From: Clostridia bacterium
Lineage (GTDB): Bacteria; Bacillota; Clostridia; Acetivibrionales; JAFADI01
Direction: 5' to 3'
DNA length: 32,043 bases
NCBI GenBank assembly: GCA_026417615.1
Contig: JAOACY010000094.1
Location: forward strand, 1 to 32,043
Every line of letters starts with the position of its first letter. The stretch's first letter is position 1. The position numbers and the translations under genes are program-made. A model generated the notes under the pieces. That model saw only the letters and a list, made by a program, of their open reading frames with translations, searched no databases and had not been told where the DNA came from. Of the stretch, positions 16,171 to 23,962 are shown one piece after another.

Positions 16171-16677
16171 ATGGCAAAAGAGGTTGAGGTTCAGGTTGAG
16201 ATATGCAGGGAAGGGGCTGTTCTGCCTAAATATGCCCGGACTGGAGATGCAGGCATGGACGTGAGCGCAGCTGAAGAAGTTTTAATCAGACCGGGGGAGA
16301 CTGTTATTATTCCTACGGGGCTGAAGCTGGCTATTCCTGAGGGATACGAGATTCAAGTAAGGCCAAGGAGCGGTTTGTCTTTCAATACCCCACTCAGGAT
16401 TACCAATTCGCCGGGAACTATTGATTCAGGGTACAGAGATGAATTGGGCATAATTATGTCAAACTCAAGCGAAAGCTGCTGCTGTAATCCGCAGATAATT
16501 TTTGGCATAGACAGCAAGTGCAATGAGAAGGGCACATATAGAATAAGAAAGGGTGACAGGATAGCACAGATTGTGCTTGTGGAGGTACCCAGGATGAAAT
16601 TGAGGCTGGTTGAATCTGTTAAGGATATAGGTGTTGACAGAGGGGGAGGCTTCGGGTCGACAGGGGTGAAAGCATAA
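16171..16677 (+). CDS. dut: dUTP diphosphatase (dUTPase) with cysteine-rich insert
   Basis: A 168-residue trimeric-type dUTPase converting dUTP to dUMP and pyrophosphate, keeping uracil out of DNA. All five motifs are visible: AGMDV (27-31), RPRSGLS (64-70), GTIDSGYRDELGII (82-95), GDRIAQIVL (128-136) and DRGGGFGSTG (156-165). Between motifs 3 and 4 there is an insert of about 20 residues (about 99-121) with C103-C104-C105 and C117; most bacterial enzymes (145-150 aa) have a short turn here. GGGTGAT lies upstream of the ATG. It probably shares the transcript of the U32 gene. Confidence 0.95.
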   Translation: MAKEVEVQVEICREGAVLPKYARTGDAGMDVSAAEEVLIRPGETVIIPTGLKLAIPEGYEIQVRPRSGLSFNTPLRITNSPGTIDSGYRDELGIIMSNSSESCCCNPQIIFGIDSKCNEKGTYRIRKGDRIAQIVLVEVPRMKLRLVESVKDIGVDRGGGFGSTGVKA

Positions 16678-16712
16678 AGCTTTTATAATTAATGTTGCAA
16701 CACTAAAGATTG

Positions 16713-16782
16713 ATTCTACTGTAAAGAACCAATTTTCTGAAACTTCGATTTGTTTCAAGAAAAGCTGTTTTTGCAGTAGAAT
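16713..16782 (+). repeat. Short interspersed element, copy B
   Basis: A 70-bp element with termini ATTCTACTGTAAA and TTTGCAGTAGAAT as inverted repeats. The last 25 bases, from AGAAAAGCTG through GCAGTAGAAT, are identical to the end of the copy at 26648-26849. It begins 35 bases after the dut stop. Non-coding; possible mRNA 3' hairpin. Confidence 0.65.
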
Positions 16783-16860
16783 TTTTACAATATTATGTAT
16801 ATCATAAAATATCAAATTGCCTATCTGGGGCTACTTAAAAAACCATTCATGCTGCAAACC

Positions 16861-16887
16861 AAAGTACAATTTAGCAAATTGTACTTT
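16861..16887. terminator. Hairpin, probable terminator after dut
   Basis: AAAGTACAATTT, AGC loop, AAATTGTACTTT: a perfect 12-bp stem. The A-run at its left and T-run at its right allow function in either direction, though the following U-tract is imperfect. It closes the dut transcript before the capsule cassette promoter. Confidence 0.6.
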
Positions 16888-16958
16888 ATTGTATTTATAT
16901 AGTTCAATTAATTGTAGATTCTTAAAAATTATTATTGGAAAATGATGAAAGTTTTTTC

Positions 16959-16987
16959 TTTACAAATAACGGAGTTGCAATTATAAT
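16959..16987 (+). promoter_or_regulatory. Sigma-A promoter for the capsule-control cassette
   Basis: TTTACA at 16959-16964, a 17-bp spacer and TATAAT at 16982-16987. About 70 bases separate it from the first gene of the cassette. Confidence 0.65.
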
Positions 16988-17058
16988 CATTAATCAAATG
17001 GTATAAAATGGAAACAAATACAAAGAACATATTAAACATATAAATCATGGAGGTCATT

Positions 17059-17724
17059 GTGAAATTGAAGCAGTACTTTAGAATTCTGATTAAAAGAATA
17101 TGGATAGTTTTCACTTTACTAATTATTGCAGTTGGTTTATCGGCTTACATGAACTTTTATGTAATAAAGCCTGTGTATGAGTCCAGAACAACACTTTATG
17201 TAATTCATAGAACTCAGCCCTCCCAGTTGCTGGCTTACAATGATATAATTGTTGGACAGTTGCTGGTTAAAGATTACAGGGAATTGATCAAAAGCAGGAA
17301 TATAACCTCTGAGGTAATAGAACAACTTGAGCTTAAAGGTTATACCCCGGAGTTTCTGGCTTCAAACATATATATCAGTTCAAAAAATGACACTAGAATA
17401 ATAGAAATGAAGGTACAGGACGGTAATCCACAAAGAGCAATGGATATAGCAGATAAGCTTTCCAGAGTATTTATTCAAAAGGTAACAGAACTTATGAAAG
17501 TGGAAAATATAGGTGTTGTAGACAAGCCGACTGTACCTGTTAATCCTGTAACTCCCAAACCTTTAAAAAATATATTTACTGCCATATTTGCAGCATTTGC
17601 GTCAGCTTTAGTGATAATTTACCTTATTGAGTGTCTTGATGATACTGTCAAGACACCTGAGGATGTTGAACATAATCTGGGAATGACAGTATTAGGCACA
17701 ATACCTGTAATCAATATAAAATAA
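17059..17724 (+). CDS. Polysaccharide chain-length regulator, Wzz/CpsC family
   Basis: A 221-residue membrane protein with an N-terminal transmembrane helix (about 12-34), an extracytoplasmic region, and a C-terminal helix (about 172-192) preceded by the proline-rich VPVNPVTPKPLKN typical of Wzz domains. Such proteins set the chain length of exported polysaccharide and activate the partner tyrosine kinase. The GTG at 17059 follows GGAGGT at 17049-17054; the in-frame ATG at 17047 lies within this Shine-Dalgarno and has none of its own. The kinase gene follows after 12 bases, so the pair forms the usual split BY-kinase (activator plus kinase). Confidence 0.93.
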   Translation: MKLKQYFRILIKRIWIVFTLLIIAVGLSAYMNFYVIKPVYESRTTLYVIHRTQPSQLLAYNDIIVGQLLVKDYRELIKSRNITSEVIEQLELKGYTPEFLASNIYISSKNDTRIIEMKVQDGNPQRAMDIADKLSRVFIQKVTELMKVENIGVVDKPTVPVNPVTPKPLKNIFTAIFAAFASALVIIYLIECLDDTVKTPEDVEHNLGMTVLGTIPVINIK

Positions 17725-17736
17725 GGGGATGGAATA

Positions 17737-18462
17737 GTGTCAAAAGAATTACTAACAAAGGAGAAATTGAATGAGCCAGCTGAAGAAGCTTATAAGGTAT
17801 TGAGGACAAATTTGCAATTCTGTGGCTACGACAGGAAAATAAAAACACTGACAATAACCAGCTGTACTCCTGGTGAAGGCAAAACAACAACATCAATAAA
17901 TCTGGCTATATCCATGGCCAAGTCGGGTGTAAAAGTGGTTTTGGTTGACGCAGATCTTAGAAAGCCAATGCTGCTAAAAAACTTAAGAAGCTCAAATACA
18001 AAAGGCCTGACAAGCTATATTTCAGGAAATGCAGAATTGGATGATATCATCAATAATTCAAGTATCGAGAATTTTTATTTTATAACTTGCGGTCCCAAAC
18101 CCCCAAACCCTGCAGAGCTATTAAGTGCCAAACGGTTCAGTCAGTTGATTGATGAACTGGAAACTCGGTTTGACTTTGTGATTTTTGACACTCCTCCACT
18201 AGGCAGTGTTATTGACTGTGCAATCATTGCATCTCAGACAGATGGAACCATAATAGTAATAAAGTCCAAGTCGGTATCAAGAAATAATGTGCAGAGGGTA
18301 AAAGAACAGCTTGAAAAGGTAAATGCAAAAATTCTTGGAGTCGTTCTGAATAAAATATCAAGAGGAGACTACAAAAATCACCTTGGTTACTACAATTATT
18401 ATAGCGAAAAAAAATACAATATAAAAAAGTGGTTTGAAAGAAAAAAGAATAGAGGGGTTTAA
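17737..18462 (+). CDS. CpsD/CapB-type bacterial tyrosine kinase
   Basis: A 241-residue cytoplasmic BY-kinase. The Walker A motif CTPGEGKTT lies at 43-51, Walker A' VLVDADLRKP at about 68-77 and Walker B FVIFDTPP near 147-154. The C-terminus carries the tyrosine cluster YYNYYSEKKY, the expected autophosphorylation site. The start is GTG 17737, with AAGGGGATGG upstream. The upstream Wzz-like protein supplies the activating membrane segment and the downstream PHP protein the phosphatase, giving a complete phospho-control circuit for polysaccharide export. Confidence 0.93.
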   Translation: MSKELLTKEKLNEPAEEAYKVLRTNLQFCGYDRKIKTLTITSCTPGEGKTTTSINLAISMAKSGVKVVLVDADLRKPMLLKNLRSSNTKGLTSYISGNAELDDIINNSSIENFYFITCGPKPPNPAELLSAKRFSQLIDELETRFDFVIFDTPPLGSVIDCAIIASQTDGTIIVIKSKSVSRNNVQRVKEQLEKVNAKILGVVLNKISRGDYKNHLGYYNYYSEKKYNIKKWFERKKNRGV

Positions 18463-18463
18463 A

Positions 18464-19267
18464 ATGATAGATATTCATAGTCATGTCATTTTTGGTGTTG
18501 ATGATGGACCATCTGTAATGGATGAATCTGTGAAGATGCTGGAAGAGGCCCATAAAGCAGGAATACAATGTATTATAGCTACACCACACTTCCATGAAAA
18601 TGTATTTGAAGCCGCGAACGCAGCTGAAAACTTTTATATACTTTCCGATAGAGCTGCCGAAATTGGTATTACCCTTTTAAAAGGAGCTGAGGTATTCCTG
18701 AGTCCTTCAATACCTGATTTGGTTCATGAAAACAGCAATCTGACTCTTAATAACAGTCGTTACCTTCTCGTTGAATTTCCATTTGACTCAATTCCATCTC
18801 ATGCACAAGAAACACTCTACAGATTAATGGTAAAGGGATTCACTCCTATAATAGCACATCCGGAAAGAACACGAAGTTTAGTTAGAAACATTACACTGGC
18901 TATGGAACTTGTGGCTAACGGCTGTATGCTTCAACTAGATGCAGCTTGCATAATGGGTGTATATGGAAGCAGGGTGAAGAAATTTGCTAAAGAGCTTCTT
19001 AAGAATGAACTTGTTAGTTTTGTTGCATCGGATGCTCATTATGCGAAGGATTATGCCCAGTGGTACAAGAATGCCTACAAAAAGGTGAAAAGCTGGGTTG
19101 GAGAGGTCTACGCAGAAAAGCTTTTTTTCTCGAATGCAGCAGTATTATTAGAGCAGAATAAAAAACCCAACATAAACATTTCTGATTTCAAGATATCAAA
19201 AGGAGTGATTGGTCTTGAAACAACTGGAAATATCAATAAAATGTGCCCCCGTTCGCTGTATAAATAA
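18464..19267 (+). CDS. PHP-domain tyrosine-protein phosphatase, CpsB/YwqE family
   Basis: A 267-residue metal-dependent phosphatase of the PHP superfamily that dephosphorylates BY-kinases. The ligands are visible: IDIHSHVIFGVDDGP at the N-terminus, IIATPHFHEN, GAEVF, IIAHPERTRS and ASDAHY. The ATG at 18464 starts 1 base after the kinase stop and has GAGGGG at 18452-18457. A longer in-frame reading from 18434 inside the kinase gene is less likely. The C-terminal about 30 residues (after LLEQNKKPN) are extra compared with short family members. A decayed vanZ fragment follows. Confidence 0.93.
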   Translation: MIDIHSHVIFGVDDGPSVMDESVKMLEEAHKAGIQCIIATPHFHENVFEAANAAENFYILSDRAAEIGITLLKGAEVFLSPSIPDLVHENSNLTLNNSRYLLVEFPFDSIPSHAQETLYRLMVKGFTPIIAHPERTRSLVRNITLAMELVANGCMLQLDAACIMGVYGSRVKKFAKELLKNELVSFVASDAHYAKDYAQWYKNAYKKVKSWVGEVYAEKLFFSNAAVLLEQNKKPNINISDFKISKGVIGLETTGNINKMCPRSLYK

Positions 19268-19314
19268 ATAGGAATACATTATCAAAATGGCTGAATTCAA
19301 ACCTAATTCATATA

Positions 19315-19521
19315 AATGAAGAAAGTAAATCTTCTAAGCGAATGCCTGAGAATTTCTCTTTTATTAAGTATTTTTTATGCTTGTCTTGACGAAACCCTCA
19401 ATGTTTTTCATGGGAAATAGCTTCATCTTTCAGAGATATATTCATTAATGGTGGAGGAGCTTTTGCTTCACTTACATTAGTTTATCTTATTGGAAACAAA
19501 AAAATGGAAAGTGTGAAGTGA
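19315..19521 (+). pseudogene. Decayed VanZ-like gene fragment
   Basis: ATG 19315 opens MKKVNLLSECLRISLLLSIF, then YACLDETLNVFHGK and a stop. In another frame the reading resumes as EIASSFRDIFINGGGAFASL, then TLVYLIGNKKMESVK, ending with TGA 19519-19521. Joined, LDE...FHG...FRDIFINGGGA matches the C-terminal half of VanZ proteins (compare IDEYIQTFAAGR in the intact copy at 585-1097). The N-terminal R-K-x-x-H-x-x-E-Y part is absent, and one frameshift splits the rest. The stop overlaps the GTG of the LCP gene (GTGA), the arrangement of a once coupled operon gene. A sequencing error could explain the shift but not the missing half. Confidence 0.65.
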
Positions 19522-20570
19522 AAATGGCAAGAGATAATAATGCTCACAGAAAAAAAAGATACATGGTATTTTGTATAATTAGCATACTAGTTATAAGTAC
19601 ATTAGTTTCAGGATTATTAATAAAAGAGTATATAAGTTCGGCTAAGAACTATATAAGTGCTCTAGCTCCAGTTGCTGAGAATAATCAAGCCTGTAAGGTA
19701 ATCACTAAGCAAGAGGATGATAGTGCTTTAAATTTAAATTGGGAACAAAAATTTTCAGAACAAAAGACTTCAAGCAATGAACACACTGAACCAAAAAGTG
19801 AATTTGTGGAAGTTAATAAGAACTCAATAAACATCCTTTTTCTGGGCATTGACCGAACTGAAAAACGAGACAGAACTCTTGGTACTTATCGTACAGATAC
19901 AATTGCTTTAGCTAACATTGACCTTGAAACAAAGAAGGTAAAAGTGCTGAGTATTCCACGAGATACGTATGCATTTGTGCCTGTTGAAAACAAAAATGAT
20001 AAAATCAATCATGCCTACGCCTTTGGAAGCATAACAGGGAATGGGCCAGAAAGCGCAATAGAAGCAATAAACAAATTTATTAAATATGATAAGGTAGATT
20101 GCTACTTTGCTCTTGATATGGAGCCCGTTCCTAAAATAGTTGATGATTTGGGCGGCGTTGAATTGGACGTTGAGATTGACATGAAAACTCATGGTGCAAA
20201 TCTGTCAAAGGGGAAGCAGCTGCTTGACGGAAAAAAGGCTTTTGACTATATTCACTGGCGATACTCAGTTGATGGAGATATTTGCAGAATAAAGCGCCAG
20301 CAGAAGTTTTTAAAAGCAATGTACCAAAAACTGAAGGATGATAACAAGCTGACTAAAGCTATAAGTATTGTTTTAAATTATAATAAGAATATTAAAACAA
20401 ACTTAAACCTTAAACAAATGTTAGCACTTTGTGCCCTTGCCAATGACATCCCAAACGGCAGCACAGATTATTACATGGTAACGGGTGAAGCAAAATACAT
20501 GAACAACCTGTGGTATTGGGTACCGGATGAAGTTAAAACTGAAAAACTGTTAAAATTGTTCTTTAAGTAA
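19518..20570 (+). CDS. LytR-CpsA-Psr (LCP) family glycopolymer ligase
   Basis: A 350-residue membrane-anchored enzyme with an N-terminal cytoplasmic basic stretch, a transmembrane helix (about 18-38), a polar linker, and an extracellular LCP domain from about 107. Motifs present are NILFLGIDR, TYRTDTIALANID, VLSIPRDTY, KINHAYAFG, LGGVELDVEIDM and the basic RIKRQQKFLKA. LCP proteins transfer wall teichoic acid or capsule precursors to peptidoglycan, which suits the end of a capsule cassette. Start: GTG 19518 (GGAAAG 7 bases upstream, overlapping the pseudogene stop) or ATG 19524. Confidence 0.93.
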   Translation: MKMARDNNAHRKKRYMVFCIISILVISTLVSGLLIKEYISSAKNYISALAPVAENNQACKVITKQEDDSALNLNWEQKFSEQKTSSNEHTEPKSEFVEVNKNSINILFLGIDRTEKRDRTLGTYRTDTIALANIDLETKKVKVLSIPRDTYAFVPVENKNDKINHAYAFGSITGNGPESAIEAINKFIKYDKVDCYFALDMEPVPKIVDDLGGVELDVEIDMKTHGANLSKGKQLLDGKKAFDYIHWRYSVDGDICRIKRQQKFLKAMYQKLKDDNKLTKAISIVLNYNKNIKTNLNLKQMLALCALANDIPNGSTDYYMVTGEAKYMNNLWYWVPDEVKTEKLLKLFFK

Positions 20571-20700
20571 GATTCATTCATACATACCGTTAACCAGACC
20601 ATCTATCCTAAACAAACAACTCATCAAACAAGCTCAAAAAAATCTGCATTTGAACATATCATTAATAAAAACAAAATTCTTTGACTCATACATTGTATAA

Positions 20701-20729
20701 TTTACAGAACAAGTTTTCGATGATATAAT
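20701..20729 (+). promoter_or_regulatory. Sigma-A promoter for hflX
   Basis: TTTACA at 20701-20706, a 17-bp spacer and TATAAT at 20724-20729. Predicted transcription starts about 80 bases before the proposed hflX start. The rest of 20571-20816 holds no recognisable gene or terminator. Confidence 0.65.
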
Positions 20730-20816
20730 TTCCTCTATATATTTACTCATATACAACAGAATTACTTATTGAGATGACAGTAATAAAAGAAAGATACAAA
20801 CAGGGAGTGAAAAACC

Positions 20817-22634
20817 ATAAACATTAGCGGAAATTATCAGTCGCTAAAGGAAAGCATATTAAATGAGCTGGAGTCTTTGTATGAGCTGGAATCAGAAAGA
20901 GATATATTCCTGCCTGAAGAACTGGCTTCAAAGCTTGCTTGTCTGACTGAGGCCATTAACAGGGAGATTGCTGTTTATATAAATAGAAAGGGAAGCATTA
21001 TTGATATAAGTATAGGAGACAGTTCAAAGGTCTCATTGCCCGAGTTTGAAGGGAGAAGGAGCCAAGCCCGGCTTTCCGGAGTGAGGTGTGTGCATACTCA
21101 TCCGAATGGGGATGGAAAACTCTCTCTTGTGGATATTAATTCGCTTATAAGCCTGAAGCTTGATGCAATGATGGCCCTGGGAGTGGAAAAGGGGCAGGTG
21201 ACAGAAATATTTGCTGCGGTACCTGCTGCAGACGAGGCTGGCAATTATAACAAGGCAGATGTTTACGGCCCGTTCACACTGGGGGACAGAAGACTGGATG
21301 CTCTTTTTGACACAATCATTGATTTGGAAAAGAACAGCAATGAACCACTGCATATAAATGAAGCAGGCAGCGAGAGAGCAATTCTTGTTGGCGTTGAGGC
21401 AGGTGTGGGAAAGCTTATAAACGGGAAAAGCGAAGGAGAGAGACTTTTGGATGAGCTTGAGGAACTGGCTGCAACAGCAGGCGCACAGGTTGTGCATAAA
21501 GTATTGCAGCGCAGGTCATCCACAGATCCTGCATACCACATTGGAAAGGGAAAAGTGGAAGAATTAGGACTTATACGCCAAGCCCTGAATGCCAGCCTTA
21601 TAATATTTGATGATGAGCTTTCCGGAGCACAGGTGAGAAATATCGAGGAGGTCGTGGGAGTCAGGGTAATAGACAGGACCGTTCTTATTCTGGATATATT
21701 TGCCCAGAGGGCACGTTCCAGGGAAGGGAAGCTGCAGGTAGAGCTTGCCCAGCTTAAGTACAGGCTGCCAAGGCTAATCGGTATGGGAAACCAGCTTTCA
21801 AGGCTTGGGGGAGGTATAGGAACCAGAGGGCCCGGAGAAAAGAAGCTGGAGGTTGATAGAAGGCATATCCGAAGAAGAGTCAGCGCACTTGAGAAAGAGC
21901 TGGAGGGTATAGGCAAAAGAAGAGGCCTGTTCAGAGAGGGGAGAAGGAAAAATGATGTCCCTACTATTGCGCTGGTTGGTTACACTAATGTAGGAAAGTC
22001 AACACTGATGAATAAGCTTTGCGGGTCGGAAGTATATGTGGAGAATCAGCTTTTCGCCACACTGGATCCTACAGCAAGGAAAATGGAGCTTCCTGATGGC
22101 AGAAACGTACTGCTCATTGATACGGTAGGATTTATCAGAAAGCTTCCCCATGATCTTATAGAAGCTTTCAAATCAACTCTGGAGGAGGCTGTTCATGCAG
22201 ATTTGCTTCTGCACGTTGTTGATGCATCGAGCGAAGAGGTGGAAATGCAGATACAGGTTGCAGATGAAATACTTGAAAGCCTTGGAGCATCAGGCAAACC
22301 CTCAGTTCTCGTTTTCAACAAAATTGATTTACTCAGGGACGATTACAGGCTCCCGTCTGTCAGCCACTATGCGAAAAATGTTGAAGTGTCTGCTGTTACA
22401 GGCAAAGGGCTTGAACAGCTTACGGAAGACATCAGGGAGCTGCTGCCTGCAAATGAGGTTATAATTGAGCTGACAGCCCCATATAGTGAGGGATGGATAC
22501 TTCCATACCTATATAATAACGGTAAAGTCTTAAATACAGATTATATTGATCAGGGGGTGAAAGTCGAAGCTCAGTTGGATATATTAAAAATTGAAAGAAT
22601 TAGAAAATTCCTTGAAAAGCCTAAAACTATTTAA
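20817..22634 (+). CDS. hflX: GTPase HflX, clostridial long form with JAMM-like N-terminal motif
   Basis: A ribosome-splitting/rescue GTPase. The HflX domain shows HKVLQRRSSTDPAYHIGKGK, DDELSGAQVRN, DRTVLILDIFAQRARS and GGGIGTRGPGEKKLE, then a GTPase domain with G1 GYTNVGKST at 388-396, DTVGF (G3) and NKID (G4). About 190 N-terminal residues precede it and include H-T-H-P-N-G-x4-S-x2-D at 93-106, identical in spacing to the RadC/JAMM metal site. The start is unusual. The frame opens after TGA 20808-20810; coding-like sequence (NISGNYQSLKESILNEL) precedes the first permitted start, TTG 20877, which has a poor Shine-Dalgarno. GGGAG at 20803-20807 is 9 bases before ATA 20817, so I place the start there; ATT 20823 or TTG 20877 remain possible. 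Confidence 0.9.
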   Translation: MNISGNYQSLKESILNELESLYELESERDIFLPEELASKLACLTEAINREIAVYINRKGSIIDISIGDSSKVSLPEFEGRRSQARLSGVRCVHTHPNGDGKLSLVDINSLISLKLDAMMALGVEKGQVTEIFAAVPAADEAGNYNKADVYGPFTLGDRRLDALFDTIIDLEKNSNEPLHINEAGSERAILVGVEAGVGKLINGKSEGERLLDELEELAATAGAQVVHKVLQRRSSTDPAYHIGKGKVEELGLIRQALNASLIIFDDELSGAQVRNIEEVVGVRVIDRTVLILDIFAQRARSREGKLQVELAQLKYRLPRLIGMGNQLSRLGGGIGTRGPGEKKLEVDRRHIRRRVSALEKELEGIGKRRGLFREGRRKNDVPTIALVGYTNVGKSTLMNKLCGSEVYVENQLFATLDPTARKMELPDGRNVLLIDTVGFIRKLPHDLIEAFKSTLEEAVHADLLLHVVDASSEEVEMQIQVADEILESLGASGKPSVLVFNKIDLLRDDYRLPSVSHYAKNVEVSAVTGKGLEQLTEDIRELLPANEVIIELTAPYSEGWILPYLYNNGKVLNTDYIDQGVKVEAQLDILKIERIRKFLEKPKTI

Positions 22635-22672
22635 AAATTTAATATAAATTTAACACTTTGGATGCCTGTGAA

Positions 22673-22701
22673 TTGAATAAAAACCCTAAATAATGTATTA
22701 T
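22673..22701 (+). promoter_or_regulatory. Possible promoter for the Nudix gene
   Basis: TTGAAT at 22673-22678, a 17-bp spacer and TATTAT at 22696-22701. Surrounding DNA is very AT-rich, so chance matches are likely. Confidence 0.35.
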
Positions 22702-22799
22702 AATAATATATATTAAAATATTGTAAACAAATAACTTGCCGTTAACAATATTTTGATATATTTTCACTTCTAAATTTAATATCGAAAGGGGTTTTTATT

Positions 22800-23213
22800 A
22801 TGCTGGTTAGAAACTGCGCAGGCGGAGTGGTATTCTTCAAGGATAAGGTGCTGCTCCTGCAGAATGAAAAGGGCGAATGGGTTCTGCCCAAGGGAGTTAT
22901 TCGCAATGGTGACCCGTCAAACATAGTTGCCCTGAACAGAGTAAGGGAAGAAGCTGGTGTAGCCGCAGAGATAGTATCTACAGCAGGACGAACAAGTTAT
23001 GAGTTCTTTTCCGTAACACGTCAAAGACCCGTATGCAACAAAATCACGTGGTATATAATGAAATCCCCCGACGACAAATATCAAATCAATAAGGAAGAGA
23101 AATTTACCACCGGAGGTTTTTATGACCTTCAGGAAGCAATGAATCTCATTACATACAGTCAAGACAAAGCACTGTTGAATTTATCTTATCAAAAGTATAA
23201 GGAATTGGCCTGA
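22800..23213 (+). CDS. Nudix hydrolase-family protein
   Basis: A 137-residue single-domain Nudix protein. The fold is clear from RNCAGGVVFFKDKVLLLQNEKGEW and VLPKGVIRNGD...REEAGV. The Nudix box is not canonical: in G-x5-E-x7-R-E-U-x-E-E-x-G-U the first E is Asp, and the R-E pair reads N-R, while the E-E-x-G-U metal-binding end is kept. Activity may therefore be altered or the protein may be a nucleotide sensor; substrate unknown. AAAGGGG lies 9 bases before the ATG. A strong terminator follows, so it is transcribed alone or with hflX. Confidence 0.85.
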   Translation: MLVRNCAGGVVFFKDKVLLLQNEKGEWVLPKGVIRNGDPSNIVALNRVREEAGVAAEIVSTAGRTSYEFFSVTRQRPVCNKITWYIMKSPDDKYQINKEEKFTTGGFYDLQEAMNLITYSQDKALLNLSYQKYKELA

Positions 23214-23254
23214 TTATTGTTTTTAAGATTTTATTTATAAATTAATAGTGTTAA

Positions 23255-23295
23255 AATAAATGGTGGCAGTTTTTAAATTGCCGCTATTTATTTTT
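23255..23295 (+). terminator. Intrinsic terminator after the Nudix gene
   Basis: AATAAATGGTGGCA pairs with TGCCGCTATTTATT (14 bp with two G:T pairs) around a 10-base loop, followed by TTT for a T5 run ending at 23295. Confidence 0.8.
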
Positions 23296-23321
23296 GCCAT
23301 TTTTAATTTGGGTGTGATAAC

Positions 23322-23957
23322 TTGCAAAAGCTTTATAAGACTGTTAAAAATGCTGCGGGGGCAGAGATTGAGGAAAAAAAATCCAGGTTCATAGCTTCGG
23401 TTAAACCTGTTAATAGCGAGGAGGAAGCTCTGGATTTTATCAGCATGCTTAAATCAAAATACTGGGATGCCTCTCATAATGTATATGCCTATTACATAGG
23501 AGGGAATAATATTATCCAGAGATTCAGCGATGACGGTGAACCTTCAGGCACTGCCGGACTGCCAGTGCTTGAAGTAATTAAGCGAATGGAGCTTCAGGAC
23601 CTGGTTGTGGTTGTAACCCGCTACTTTGGGGGAATCCTGCTTGGTGCCGCAGGGCTGATAAGAGCATACAGCAAAAGTGCTTCCGCCGGCATTGAAGCGG
23701 CAGGCATTATAACCAGACAGCTTTGCACTGAGGTTTCAATTATGCTGGAATATACTCTTTTTGGTAAGGTGCAAAATGTATTGATGTCCAAAGGATATTC
23801 AATTGAAAGTATAATTTACGCCCAGGATATTGACATAACAGTTTATATTCCTGCAGGGACTAATGAAGAATTTATAAAGCTTATAAGTGATACAACCAAC
23901 GGAAGGGCTTTGGTTGAATTTAAAGAGAATACTTACATAACATTGTATAAGGAGTGA
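23322..23957 (+). CDS. YigZ/IMPACT family protein
   Basis: A 211-residue UPF0029 protein. The N-terminal IMPACT domain (about 1-125) shows KKSRFIASVKPV, WDASHNVYAYYIG, RFSDDGEPSGTAGLPVLEVI and VTRYFGGILLGAAGLIRAY. A ferredoxin-like C-terminal DUF1949 domain occupies about 140-205. The family is conserved across life; the eukaryotic member binds Gcn1, while the bacterial role is unsettled. The start is TTG 23322, giving the usual QKLYKTV N-terminus; GGTGTG lies about 6-8 bases upstream and no ATG is in frame nearby. The next gene starts 5 bases after its stop. Confidence 0.92.
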   Translation: MQKLYKTVKNAAGAEIEEKKSRFIASVKPVNSEEEALDFISMLKSKYWDASHNVYAYYIGGNNIIQRFSDDGEPSGTAGLPVLEVIKRMELQDLVVVVTRYFGGILLGAAGLIRAYSKSASAGIEAAGIITRQLCTEVSIMLEYTLFGKVQNVLMSKGYSIESIIYAQDIDITVYIPAGTNEEFIKLISDTTNGRALVEFKENTYITLYKE

Positions 23958-23962
23958 GCAGA

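Noticed and set aside
20681-20700. TTGACT...TATAAT promoter upstream of hflX
   Set aside because: The two hexamers are only 9 bases apart; the TTTACA-17-TATAAT pair at 20701-20729 is better.
21263-21916. 217-aa minus-strand frame rich in Ser and Pro inside hflX
   Set aside because: Composition is typical of an antisense shadow and hflX is clearly the real gene.
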